Of a stretch of 37,244 bases of DNA, positions 17,713 through 25,652 are shown piece after piece; the stretch's first letter is position 1, and every line of letters starts with the position of its first letter. The stretch lies in the NCBI GenBank assembly GCA_913042205.1, contig CAJWIY010000017.1, forward strand, positions 1 to 37,244. The letters are read 5' to 3'. A model generated the notes under the pieces. The model saw nothing but the letters and a program-made list of their open reading frames with translations. It did not search any database and was not told where the DNA came from. The position numbers and the translations under genes are program-made. This DNA comes from an uncultured Gammaproteobacteria bacterium (GTDB lineage Bacteria; Pseudomonadota; Gammaproteobacteria; Pseudomonadales; Litorivicinaceae).

Positions 17713-18849
17713 ATGAGGCTTATCAATAACGATGAAGTGAATCAGGTACTTCGGATGGCAGACTGTATAAGGGTCCAGGAAGAGGCATTCAGGGGATTGG
17801 TTGATTACGGTGCTATTCATCGCCCGAGGGTCGATCTCTACTACCCGGCAGAGGGACCTGAGAGTTATTTTCGTTGGGGGTCTATGGAGGGAGCTAGCTC
17901 GCAATATTTTGCGATCCGCATGAAGTCCGACATTGTTAGCTGGCCCAAAACTGATGATGGGGGGTGGACCGAGGAGAAGCACTGTATTGAACCCGGAACC
18001 TACTGTGGGCTGATTTTTTTGTTGTCTACCAAAAATGGTGAGCCACTGGCGTTGATCAACGATGGTCTTTTGCAACACTTTCGGGTCGGAGGCGGCGCTG
18101 GAATTGGTGCAAAATATCTGTCCCGGGAAGACTCTGAGGTGGTTGGTTTGATCGGTTCGGGTGGGATGGCTAGAACGTTCCTCGACGCGTTTTGCTGTGT
18201 CAGACCAATTAAAGAGTGCCGTGTTTACAGTCCAACGAAAGGGCACAAAGAGGCCTTCGCCGAGGAGATGTCAGATAAACTCGGGATACGGGTTGTTGCG
18301 GTGTCTGGACCACAGAAAGCGATTGCTGGAGCAGATATTGTCTCATCGGCAACCGACAGCATGGTCCCTGTCTATGATGCGGCCTGGTTAGAGGAGGGAC
18401 AGCACGTGACAAACCTGGGTCGTCGAGAGATGCCAGAGGCAGCGATCTCCCGGTTTGATGTGGTCGTCAGGCAGGGCGTGGCTGGTCTTCAAATGAAACA
18501 AACTGATATTTTTCAGGCCGAGAGAGGCCACTCGCCCGCGGCGTTCATCGGTGGCACTGCTGAGCAACAGCGTGTCATACCAGAAAAGAATCCATCGCCA
18601 GGATTTGGTGGTGATAGTCCCGAATTTATGGATCGTGGAAAGGGTGGCGATAAGCCAGAGTTCAAAGATCTTATCACCGGTAAGTGTGAGGGTAGAACGA
18701 CGAGTAATCAGATCACGTTTTATAGGAACGTGGGAAACCAAGGGCTGCAGTTTTCGTCAGTCGGTGGTTTGGTGTACGAAAAGATCATTGAACGAAATAT
18801 GGGCCGGGATATTCCTACAGATTGGCTCCTGCAAGATATACGGGACTAG
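17713..18849 (+). CDS. ornithine cyclodeaminase / mu-crystallin family protein
   Basis: NAD(P)-binding protein of the ornithine cyclodeaminase/mu-crystallin family, 378 aa, longer than the common 310-340. Lys71 in RMKSD and the GLIGSGGMA dinucleotide loop (145-153) are present, as is INDGLLQHFRVGG, which holds the family Arg. Extra length lies around residues 75-97 and 275-320, the latter being Gly/Pro-rich. Family members include ornithine cyclodeaminase, alanine dehydrogenase, ketimine reductases and enzymes on other imino acids, and I cannot choose among them. It starts two bases after the Pht5-like stop, so the two are co-translated. Confidence 0.85.
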   Translation: MRLINNDEVNQVLRMADCIRVQEEAFRGLVDYGAIHRPRVDLYYPAEGPESYFRWGSMEGASSQYFAIRMKSDIVSWPKTDDGGWTEEKHCIEPGTYCGLIFLLSTKNGEPLALINDGLLQHFRVGGGAGIGAKYLSREDSEVVGLIGSGGMARTFLDAFCCVRPIKECRVYSPTKGHKEAFAEEMSDKLGIRVVAVSGPQKAIAGADIVSSATDSMVPVYDAAWLEEGQHVTNLGRREMPEAAISRFDVVVRQGVAGLQMKQTDIFQAERGHSPAAFIGGTAEQQRVIPEKNPSPGFGGDSPEFMDRGKGGDKPEFKDLITGKCEGRTTSNQITFYRNVGNQGLQFSSVGGLVYEKIIERNMGRDIPTDWLLQDIRD

Positions 18850-18854
18850 TCAGG

Positions 18855-19403
18855 ATGAGTCCAAAGGCAAAGGTTGAGGCTGTATCAGCAAACGCAGAGC
18901 ATGGTTTTTCTAAGTTGAATTTAGACGTTATTAGGGTAGTTCGCGACCACGGCGTCGAGGCCGATGCTCATTTTGGTACGACAGTCCAACATCTCCATCA
19001 CATAAAAAAGGACCCGACCAGACAAAATCTTCGTCAGGTGCACCTGCTCGCCATCGAGAGGATCCACGAGTGGAACACCCTCGGTCACCCTGTCCGGTGT
19101 GGATCCTTAGGCGAAAACATCACCACCAGTGGGCTCGATCTCGAGCTCCTACCAGCGGGCACCAGAATGCGATTTGGAAGCGGCGCTGAGATTCGATTGA
19201 CCGGTCTGCGAAAGCCGTGTCAACAGGTCGATAAGTTCTCCGCTGGATTGCTGAGGCTGGCTGTGTCTGATAACAAGGATACAGAGATTCCATACAGGAT
19301 TGGTGTGATGGGTGTCGTACTGGTGCCAGGAGAAATTTTTAAGGGTGAGGGAATTCAGTTGTTTCTCCCACCAGAACCCCACCGGTTTATGGTAAAGGTT
19401 TAG
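18855..19403 (+). CDS. MOSC-domain protein
   Basis: MOSC (molybdenum cofactor sulfurase C-terminal) domain protein, 182 aa. Recognisable parts are GVEADAHFG, RQVHLLAIE, LGENITTSGLDL, LPAGTRM and TGLRKPCQQVD with the conserved Cys122 expected to bind sulfur or molybdenum cofactor. Such stand-alone proteins may ligate Moco or act in N-hydroxylated or sulfur compound reduction. The ATG at 18855 follows the cyclodeaminase-like stop by five bases. It is the last gene of the cupin-Pht5-OCD-MOSC unit. No molybdoenzyme is encoded in the window. Confidence 0.88.
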   Translation: MSPKAKVEAVSANAEHGFSKLNLDVIRVVRDHGVEADAHFGTTVQHLHHIKKDPTRQNLRQVHLLAIERIHEWNTLGHPVRCGSLGENITTSGLDLELLPAGTRMRFGSGAEIRLTGLRKPCQQVDKFSAGLLRLAVSDNKDTEIPYRIGVMGVVLVPGEIFKGEGIQLFLPPEPHRFMVKV

Positions 19404-19442
19404 GGCCTATAAAATACTTAATATTTTTGAAGGTATTTCAAC

Positions 19443-19457
19443 GACCGACCTTCGGTC
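19443..19457. terminator. small hairpin between convergent MOSC and cyclase genes
   Basis: GACCGA (19443-19448) and TCGGTC (19452-19457) form a six-pair stem with a three-base loop between two convergent genes. The U-run on the plus side is poor (CCGGACTTTATTT), so it is a weak terminator candidate. Confidence 0.35.
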
Positions 19458-19464
19458 CCGGACT

Positions 19465-20745
19465 TTATTTGGTCAGTCTAGAAGCGAATTCTGTTTCAAC
19501 TTGCTTTAATTCAGTCAGCACTTTTTCTATTTCCTCTGGCCGCTTTACCCAAATATCGATATTTTCACTTTCGTAGCGGACGAAAGGTGCTCTGGCATTA
19601 TTTGAATCTACTATCTTATCAAGTCGAAAATAAGTAACTGGTTCTGGTAAGCCTTTGATCTCGGTTGGTCCGAATTCACTGCATTCGACGACTTCTTTTA
19701 GGGCAGAGTGTGTTTCTGCGCTTAGCAAGATTTCCCCCGATTGACAGAGCCCCTGGAGCCTTGCAGCTAAATTTACCGGGCTACCCAAAATCGTATAGTC
19801 CATTTTTTGTGATGACCCGAAATCACCGACCGTACAAAACCCGCTCGCTATGCCCATCCTAACGGAAAGTCCTTCTGGTATGAGATGTTTTCTCTGCCAG
19901 ACGTCATTGAGGAGTTTGATTCGCTGTCTCATCTCAGCCGCCATGTTAAGGCATTTTACGGCATCCTCTTCCGTGCCTTCCGATGCCGGATCTCCAAAAA
20001 ATACCATTACCGCATCACCGACGAATTTATCGATCGTACCTCCAAAATCTATTGCTATCTTTGCCATATCAGAAAGGTAGCTGTTAATTATCTCTGCCAG
20101 TTTTTCTGGTTCAAGCCTATCGGAAAGCTTTGTAAACCCTTCAATATCAGAGAAAAATACTGTCAAATATTTCCGGTTATATTTCTGTGATTCTGATCCT
20201 TCTTCTGAAAACAGATTTTCGAAAACTTGGGGCGATAGATATTTCGCAAGTCTTTCTGCAATTGCCGTTAATCGTTTACCTTTTTCATCCAACGCATTGT
20301 TCGTATCCTCTAATTTTTGGATTAATGCATCGTTCTTCTGCTTCAGGCGAAACTCCTCGGTGCGGTCAATAAGTTGCCCCTGGACCCCATTCAAAAAAGG
20401 AAAAATTTTGTGATCAGTCTCTGTTGCGAGGAAGGAGTACATTCTTTTACCCTCAGAATTGGTGACGTAAAGCTCAGGTATTTTCATTTTACCCTCTAAG
20501 CGCAAAAGTTCTGTGATTCGGACAAGTGTTTCTTGGTCAACTCCCAGCGTGTTCAGGAGATAGGGCAAATTGGCACCCTCGAAGGACTCAACCTGTGGAA
20601 ATATCTCTTTAAAATTGTCGTTTACTCGGAGGATTCTGAGTTCTGGGTCACAAAAAAAGGTAGCGGTTACCGCGTTTTCAAAATTAAAGAAACTGAGGTC
20701 GAGTACGAATTCCTCTTGGAATATGCCGTCGCTAGCTTTCCCCAT
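19465..20745 (-). CDS. PAS-like sensor with class III adenylate/guanylate cyclase domain
   Basis: About 426 aa. A PAS-like sensor lies in residues 15-130 (ATFFCDPELRILRVNDNFKEIFP), followed by a coiled-coil linker (about 130-165) and a class III nucleotide cyclase domain (about 190-385). Metal-binding Asp200 (FFSDIEGF) and Asp244 (KFVGDAVMVFF), base-selecting Lys240 and Asp316 (MDYTILG), and Asn325/Arg329 (SPVNLAARL) are all present. It should therefore be active, and the Lys/Asp pair favours ATP. There are no membrane helices, so it is a cytosolic sensor. I chose the ATG at 20745 because AAGGA lies eight bases upstream. In-frame starts at 20763 (ATG) and 20772 (TTG) are alternatives. No cAMP receptor gene is nearby. 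Confidence 0.9.
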   Translation of the reverse strand: MGKASDGIFQEEFVLDLSFFNFENAVTATFFCDPELRILRVNDNFKEIFPQVESFEGANLPYLLNTLGVDQETLVRITELLRLEGKMKIPELYVTNSEGKRMYSFLATETDHKIFPFLNGVQGQLIDRTEEFRLKQKNDALIQKLEDTNNALDEKGKRLTAIAERLAKYLSPQVFENLFSEEGSESQKYNRKYLTVFFSDIEGFTKLSDRLEPEKLAEIINSYLSDMAKIAIDFGGTIDKFVGDAVMVFFGDPASEGTEEDAVKCLNMAAEMRQRIKLLNDVWQRKHLIPEGLSVRMGIASGFCTVGDFGSSQKMDYTILGSPVNLAARLQGLCQSGEILLSAETHSALKEVVECSEFGPTEIKGLPEPVTYFRLDKIVDSNNARAPFVRYESENIDIWVKRPEEIEKVLTELKQVETEFASRLTK

Positions 20746-21123
20746 TACCACTATCCTTTTCATCAAGTCCAAATGCGCGATAATTTAATCTTAAGTTGAT
20801 CAATTCATTTTCAGTGGTCTGAGCAAGTTCGTTGTCACACCTATATCATGAAATTTGGCCCTGAGTTGCAGAGTGGGTAGGGTTAACCATCTGTTAACTT
20901 GTGAGCGGTTATACTGTATCACTCAAACATTCAGATAAAAAAGCGAGACAGGAGGGCGGTGGGTCGAGGGCAGTGACGGGTTAGGCTAAATTTGAGCGCT
21001 TTTTTCTGACTCCAATGGATCGATTCAATTGCTGTTTGAATATCTTTCATGGCCCCGCTCAGAGAGGGAAAATTCAGCACAGGGTTTCGAAACTTTTAGA
21101 ATTCAATAAAGGGATATTTGATA
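20746..21123. other. intergenic region upstream of cyclase
   Basis: About 380 bases without a supported gene. It holds two copies of the palindrome GTTAAC (20882-20887 and 20893-20898) and a TATACT element shortly after, and is rich in A/T runs further right. It must include the cyclase promoter. Nothing else is recognised. Confidence 0.4.
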
Positions 21124-21234
21124 ATGACGGAAGGAAAATTCGTCCGACACGCAAAATCCGCTAGGAAAAAACTATACATTCTTTACAGCGTAGGATGGCT
21201 GTTATTGCTATTGGTTTTATTTTTCAGTGTCTAA
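21124..21234 (+). CDS. possible small single-pass membrane protein
   Basis: ATG frame of 36 codons. The first half is basic (KFVRHAKSARKK) and the second half is one hydrophobic helix (VGWLLLLLVLFFSV) running to the stop. AAAGGGA lies about ten bases before the ATG. This charge-then-helix layout is typical of genuine small membrane proteins, but nothing else supports it. No family is recognised. Confidence 0.35.
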   Translation: MTEGKFVRHAKSARKKLYILYSVGWLLLLLVLFFSV

Positions 21235-21347
21235 TTTCCACAGACGTTTATTTGTTTGGGCAAGATTTGCAAAAAGATTAATCTTTATTACCGGTCGCAT
21301 CGTTACGAAACGTTATGGTGACACTGTTTCAGAATCAATTCTTAAGG

Positions 21348-21788
21348 CTATTCAAATTTCAATTCCTTCCAGAAAGTATCCCCGGCTAGGAACTGGCATT
21401 TTTTATTCCTTAGTGTGGTCTCGCCTCCCATCGAGATAACCCAAAATAATTGTAATGTTTGCAAATTTAGAGAAAACGTGTAGCCCAAATCGAACCATAA
21501 TTCTTCGTCATTTGAATAGTAATTTGCTGATTGATAGTGGGCATCTAGCCCTAAATTATCCTTGTCTTGGTGATTCTTAACCTCTACGACGGAGCCTTGA
21601 TCGAACCAAAATACCAGTGTCTCAGGCGACCAACCGTGTTCTTTCTCGGCGCGACTTGCGATGGCGCTCTCTGCTGGGCAGATCATACCACTACCGTCGA
21701 ACTCTCTTTTACTGCTAGCGGACGCAATATCTGCCATAAAAAAAATAATGATGAGCAGGGGCAATTCATAGCTTGCGGATAGTTTCAT
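21348..21788 (-). CDS. hypothetical exported protein
   Basis: Protein of 146 aa with an N-terminal signal-peptide-like segment (hydrophobic core LPLLIIIFFMADIASA, cleavage expected near residue 25). The mature part has a FDGSGMICPAE segment and a second Cys near the C-terminus (NKKCQFL), which may pair as a disulphide. It is otherwise rich in aromatic and charged residues. I do not recognise the family. A shorter overlapping plus-strand frame (21227-21439) lacks comparable features. The gene is isolated, with no partner. Confidence 0.6.
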   Translation of the reverse strand: MKLSASYELPLLIIIFFMADIASASSKREFDGSGMICPAESAIASRAEKEHGWSPETLVFWFDQGSVVEVKNHQDKDNLGLDAHYQSANYYSNDEELWFDLGYTFSLNLQTLQLFWVISMGGETTLRNKKCQFLAGDTFWKELKFE

Positions 21789-22207
21789 GGGGTTAAGGTT
21801 TTTGATGATTAGTTTGTCCCATTTCGGCCTTAGAACAGTATATCAAGTTATAAGTTCAATTTTTTTATTGGGATTGTGAGGCACTTAGCACCCCCGGTTG
21901 GGCGTCTCTGCGGAGCCCGTGGACAGGCTTTCTGCCCCTAAATTTCAGTCGGACTTTTGTGGTTTAGGGGATTGCGGACCCCCCTATGTTGTCCAACGGA
22001 AAATCTTTAGCCGAATTGCGGTGGTGGTCTTATGAGACACTCCCTGCGACGGCATTTAAAAAATCCATTGGTGCAAATTCGTGATCGCTAGCTAAAGGGG
22101 CGGTATATAATCTTGCGCTAGGGTCGCACGCATCCGATTAATCCCTTTAGTTCATAGCGCCGTCTGCGACTCTAAAACGACATCACACAAATGTTTAGAA
22201 TGGGTGA
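21789..22207. other. non-coding stretch with inverted repeats
   Basis: About 420 bases without a supported protein gene. The inverted pairs are GGG/CTC with GAG/CCC inside 21898-21918, CCCCTAAA (21935-21942) with TTTAGGGG (21963-21970), CTAAAGGG (22093-22100) with CCCTTTAG (22143-22150), and GTCGCA with TGCGAC around 22124-22171. Together these could fold into a structured RNA, but it matches no RNA family I know. Confidence 0.35.
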
Positions 22208-22213
22208 TTGACG

Positions 22214-22426
22214 GTGTATCGTTTTAGTTTGGTCTATAGTTGTGACTCAGCTAAGTATCGGGAGGTCGAGTTGGATACGAGGCAATTACGCAGATTATTT
22301 TTTTCTTTTTTAATAGCCATAGTGATCGCAGTATTTGTGGTGTGTGTATTTCGTATTGTAAATATTTATTTGTATCCCTCTGATAATCATCCGTCACTGC
22401 ACATGCCCAAGTCACTGGGAGGCTAG
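22214..22426 (+). CDS. possible small membrane protein
   Basis: Frame of about 70 codons starting at GTG 22214 (TTG at 22208 is an alternative). It has a polar N-terminal third, a basic stretch (RQLRR) and one strong hydrophobic helix (FFSFLIAIVIAVFVVCVF), then a short polar tail. A GGGTGA sequence precedes the start. Family unknown. The membrane helix after a positive stretch is the only positive evidence. Confidence 0.35.
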   Translation: MYRFSLVYSCDSAKYREVELDTRQLRRLFFSFLIAIVIAVFVVCVFRIVNIYLYPSDNHPSLHMPKSLGG

Positions 22427-22639
22427 TATTTACAAGTTTTAAACTTGACTGTATCAATCCTGGGGTGGTCATTTTCTTTGACCCGATTTACTGGCTAAAG
22501 GGCATCGATTGTTGGTAATTCATCATCAGCCCGTGGTGAAAATTGGGATCCCGAGAAACTCCCGCAACAGGTCTAATGTGTTTGAACCTCTGAGTGGTAA
22601 TCTTGCGATCTTACAGCTTTAGTGGCAGTTGCCTGGGCG

Positions 22640-23497
22640 CTAGGCAAACCTGAACAGTTCTGCGGGGTTATGGACCAGCAATCTCTTATGATGCTCAGTT
22701 GGTACCCAATCTAATGCCAGGTCTAATAGGTCCATATCATCTGGGTAATCTTCTTGTGATTTCGCACCGTTGTGGGGCCAGTTTGTTCCCCAAATTATGC
22801 GTTCGGGTGCGTAGTCAGCGATAAAACTAGCGATTTTGGCCACATCCGTGTAGTGAGGGGCACCGATTGCTGATGACTCATAGCATCCTGCGAATTTGTA
22901 CCAGCAATTGCCTCGATCAATCAGTTGTTTAAGACGATCAACTTCTATGGAGGTTATTTCTATAGGCTTAAAAAATTTGCCATGATGATCGATCACAAAA
23001 TTAGATTTTAGATTCACCAATGCTGAAAACTTCTCAGTAATAGTGTTCCCATCGAACTGCACCGCAATCATAAGTTCGTTGGCGGCAGTTTTCTGATCCA
23101 AACCCTTTATGTAAGAAAAATCGTACGCGCCACCGGGCAAATCCATTATCCGCGCTCCAACGATTCCGTGATCCATCAGGGTCGTTAATGATTTATCGTC
23201 AATATCTGGGGGGATTGCTGCGACGCCGTGTGCATCTGTTCCAAATCTCTCTAATACGTTAAGTAGACAATCATTATTCCTCTGGTAAGCATTGGCTACA
23301 GTAACGACCGTTTTCGAAATACCCAGCCAGCTACATACCCGTCGGTACTGCTTTTCGTCGGGCATACCGATAGGTAAGCCAGGCCCACCCGGCATTGCAG
23401 GGAAATCTGGAGCATAAATATGACTTTGTGTGTCGATAATTCCGTCGGGGAGGACGTGCCTAGATGCTCGTCCGGTAAGGGTACGTTCAATACTCAC
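22640..23497 (-). CDS. gli: D-galactarolactone isomerase (amidohydrolase superfamily)
   Basis: TIM-barrel amidohydrolase-superfamily protein, 285 aa. The N-terminal DTQSHIYAP (22-30), PAMPGGPGLP (34-43) and WLGISKTVVTVANAYQRNN (57-75) strongly resemble D-galactarolactone isomerase, which converts galactaro-1,5-lactone to the 1,4-lactone. The usual DxHxH metal motif is DTQSH, and the late Asp of the WGxDWP block is Asn239 (WGTNWPH). This suits an isomerase that, as I recall, does not need the metal centre of the hydrolases. The GTG start overlaps the gci stop by four bases. Its product is the substrate of the Gci enzyme encoded immediately upstream, which strengthens the call. Confidence 0.85.
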   Translation of the reverse strand: MSIERTLTGRASRHVLPDGIIDTQSHIYAPDFPAMPGGPGLPIGMPDEKQYRRVCSWLGISKTVVTVANAYQRNNDCLLNVLERFGTDAHGVAAIPPDIDDKSLTTLMDHGIVGARIMDLPGGAYDFSYIKGLDQKTAANELMIAVQFDGNTITEKFSALVNLKSNFVIDHHGKFFKPIEITSIEVDRLKQLIDRGNCWYKFAGCYESSAIGAPHYTDVAKIASFIADYAPERIIWGTNWPHNGAKSQEDYPDDMDLLDLALDWVPTEHHKRLLVHNPAELFRFA

Positions 23498-24630
23498 GGT
23501 CTGTATTTGAAGTGCTCGAGCGATTCGCGAGAGATCTCTATCCCTAGCCCTGGCGAATCAGGAATCTTCATAGTCCCTCGCTGATGCTCTAAAGGTTTTT
23601 TGAGAACTGCCTGTCTGAATGGGTTCTCGGTCCGATCGAATTCAAAAATTGGCTCCAACGGTTCTTTTCGGTATGGAGAGAACGGGATAGCAGCGATCGC
23701 TTGTAAGCTTGCAGCAATTTGGACACCGGTGCCCCAGACATGAGGGACCACCCTAACGCCATTCATCTGAGCGTGATCGACCACCCGTTTGAACTCAGAG
23801 AACCCGCCGACTCCGCAAACGTCTGGTTGAATAATATCGACAGCGCGAGCCTCAACGGCCGCTTTCATGGCCCAACGCGCGTGCCAAGTTTCACCACCGG
23901 CGACTGGTATTGGTTGCCTTGATCGTACATCGTGATAAGCGTCTAACAACTCCGGTAATACTGGTTCTTCAAACCAATCGATATCATAAGAACTCGCAGC
24001 GCGACCAACCGCTACCGCTTCCGTTGCGTCGTAGCCGTGGTTGGCGTCAATCATGACCCTCATGCCTGGACCGACAGCATCGCGGACCTGTCTGATTAAC
24101 TCCAAGTCCTCGTCCGCATTAAAACCGATTTTGAGTTTGATCGCGTGGAAGCCCTCATTTTTGTAGCTCAGAACCTCAGCGACGACGTCGGAGATACGAT
24201 CAACTCCCTCGCGCCGAAATGCACCTGTTGCGTACGCTTGGACTGATTCTCTGAACCGTCCTCCAAGAAGTATCGAGATCGGTTGACTGAGAAGTTTCCC
24301 TTTGATGTCCCAGAGCGCGACGTCGATGCCAGAAATGGCAGTAACTGTGACGCCCCGCTGTCCCTGGTCTCGGTATGTATGATAGAGGTCAAGCCAAACA
24401 ACCTCTATGTCTAGTGGATTCTTCCCGATGAGTCTGCCTCTCATTTGATCGATAATCGCAGCATTTATCAACGCTGGCCCCAAGCACTCTCCCCAACCAA
24501 CTGTTCCGCATTCGCACTCAATTTCGACGAGAAGATGTTGTCGGCTGTTGAAGCTCGTTGAGGCGCTCTCGAACGCTGTCTCGAGCTTGTGGTCTAAGAT
24601 GTGGGTTTGAACACTCGATATTAGAGTCAT
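23494..24630 (-). CDS. gci: D-galactarolactone cycloisomerase (enolase superfamily)
   Basis: Enolase-superfamily protein of 378 aa, the normal length. It opens galactaro-1,4-lactone to a 3-deoxy-2-keto-hexarate. The catalytic set is complete: Lys165 and Lys167 (KLKIGF), metal ligands Asp195 (MIDANHG), Glu221 (WFEEP) and Glu247 (GGETWH), and His297 (VPHVWGTG). The N-terminal ECECGTVGWGECLGPA segment and LEPIFEFDRTENPFRQA near the C-terminus match, from memory, the characterised Agrobacterium Gci very closely. It lies 13 bases after the ComA-like gene and is coupled to gli. The operon carries a LacI-type operator at its promoter. Confidence 0.92.
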   Translation of the reverse strand: MTLISSVQTHILDHKLETAFESASTSFNSRQHLLVEIECECGTVGWGECLGPALINAAIIDQMRGRLIGKNPLDIEVVWLDLYHTYRDQGQRGVTVTAISGIDVALWDIKGKLLSQPISILLGGRFRESVQAYATGAFRREGVDRISDVVAEVLSYKNEGFHAIKLKIGFNADEDLELIRQVRDAVGPGMRVMIDANHGYDATEAVAVGRAASSYDIDWFEEPVLPELLDAYHDVRSRQPIPVAGGETWHARWAMKAAVEARAVDIIQPDVCGVGGFSEFKRVVDHAQMNGVRVVPHVWGTGVQIAASLQAIAAIPFSPYRKEPLEPIFEFDRTENPFRQAVLKKPLEHQRGTMKIPDSPGLGIEISRESLEHFKYRP

Positions 24631-24643
24631 AAAAGCGTCAATC

Positions 24644-25462
24644 CTAAAATTGCCTGAGTAAGTTACTATCGCGGATCGGCTCGACTTGCAGGAGTTGGCT
24701 CGGCATGATGTTACAAGTATTACAATCGGGACCGAAAAGTTTGACGTACTCTGAGAGGTCTGCGAGCCATTGCTTGAGTCCTTCTCTTGGTGAGGTTACC
24801 TCAAAACAGACCCGCTCAAGACCCACATTTTTTATTATCTGATCGAAAACTACCTTCGCCTGATCTTGTTGAATCTCAAATTCCTCATGATCTAACACAA
24901 TGTATTCAGCTCCGTCTTCGAGAAACGGGGCTGCGGTGTTAAGAATGTCTTCTGCTGATGAGGCAAGATCTGGGCTTCCTTCTTTCCAGTTCCTGAGTGG
25001 ATGATGCTCGTACATAAATCGCATCGAGTTATCTATTGCGAAACGTCTCCACTGCATCCACTGTTTTTCGTTGACATCATTGCCTGTGTTCATGAACTCC
25101 ATCAGCGAAAATCCAAGGTTCCGCGCATGCCTGATCGCCTCTTCGACACAGTTTTTTTTATAAGCAAATTTAAAGTATGTGTGGTCCAAGTATGGTTCTA
25201 CGCCGAAGTCTCTATAAAGTTTTAGCTTCTTCGAAAGCCACTCCGGAGGAGAGTACAGAACCTGGGGAGTTGTGAGCTTTGCGTAATCGATTCTGTCAGC
25301 GGCTACTTGCAAGAAGTCATCCAGCTCTGGCAGTCCCATCCTCTCAAGATAGTGGGGTGCCTCGTGGTATCCAACATCTTTGATCCAGGTTTGTCGAAGC
25401 TTTCTCGGTTTATGTTTGAGCTGTACCTCAGGGAATCCTGATCCATGTTTTTTAACGTTCAT
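24644..25462 (-). CDS. ComA-family protein (phosphosulfolactate synthase-like), copy A
   Basis: TIM-barrel protein of 272 aa from the chosen ATG. It resembles the ComA/phosphosulfolactate synthase family in its KPRKLRQTWI opening, the pattern ADRIDYAKL, LKLYRDFGVEPYLDHTYFKFAY, and the GAEYIVLDHEEFE and ERVCFEVTSPREGLKQW segments. ComA joins sulfite to phosphoenolpyruvate, but bacterial members are mostly untested. The ATG at 25462 is preferred over one at 25522, because the operator palindrome (25484-25501) and the -10 element lie between the two. It is the first gene of the left arm of the LacI-controlled locus, ahead of gci and gli. Its step is unknown. It differs strongly from copy B (30072-30866). 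Confidence 0.72.
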   Translation of the reverse strand: MNVKKHGSGFPEVQLKHKPRKLRQTWIKDVGYHEAPHYLERMGLPELDDFLQVAADRIDYAKLTTPQVLYSPPEWLSKKLKLYRDFGVEPYLDHTYFKFAYKKNCVEEAIRHARNLGFSLMEFMNTGNDVNEKQWMQWRRFAIDNSMRFMYEHHPLRNWKEGSPDLASSAEDILNTAAPFLEDGAEYIVLDHEEFEIQQDQAKVVFDQIIKNVGLERVCFEVTSPREGLKQWLADLSEYVKLFGPDCNTCNIMPSQLLQVEPIRDSNLLRQF

Positions 25463-25483
25463 AACTTTCCAAAAATTTTGTTT

Positions 25484-25501
25484 TTTGAGACCGGTCTCAA
25501 A
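25484..25501. promoter_or_regulatory. LacI-family operator, left operon
   Basis: Perfect 18-base palindrome TTTGAGACCGGTCTCAAA with a central CG, the usual form of LacI-family sites. It lies immediately downstream of the minus-strand -10 element and 22 bases upstream of the ComA-like ATG, where repressor binding would block initiation. Its 14-base core recurs at 26790-26803. It lies about 150 bases upstream of the LacI gene, so autoregulation is possible. Confidence 0.85.
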
Positions 25502-25530
25502 GTAGTAACACCCGTAAAACACTAAGTCAA
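25502..25530 (-). promoter_or_regulatory. sigma70-like promoter of left operon
   Basis: Read on the minus strand, TTGACT (25530-25525) and TACTAC (25507-25502) are separated by 17 bases. This places transcription initiation inside the adjacent operator palindrome. The -35 matches consensus well and the -10 is moderate. Confidence 0.55.
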
Positions 25531-25652
25531 ATCGTTGTAAGTTAACCCGGTAATTTATTCAAACCTCGGGGACCAAAATGATGGACTCGGATTACAAATG
25601 ATCTGGTTTTTTGTAATGTAATGCTATTCCGAGTTATCGTCGTTAACGTTCC

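Noticed and set aside
20899-20908. TTGTGAGCGG, identical to part of the E. coli lac operator
   Set aside because: Only a ten-base half match without the second arm, no LacI gene nearby, and the local LacI protein has a clearly different palindrome.
21227-21439. Plus-strand 70-codon GTG frame
   Set aside because: Overlaps the end of the exported-protein gene on the other strand and lacks a signal or domain pattern; the minus-strand gene has a signal peptide.
24644-25522. Longer ComA-A reading frame starting at 25522
   Set aside because: The extra 20 codons cover the -10 element and the operator palindrome; the ATG at 25462 lies downstream of both.
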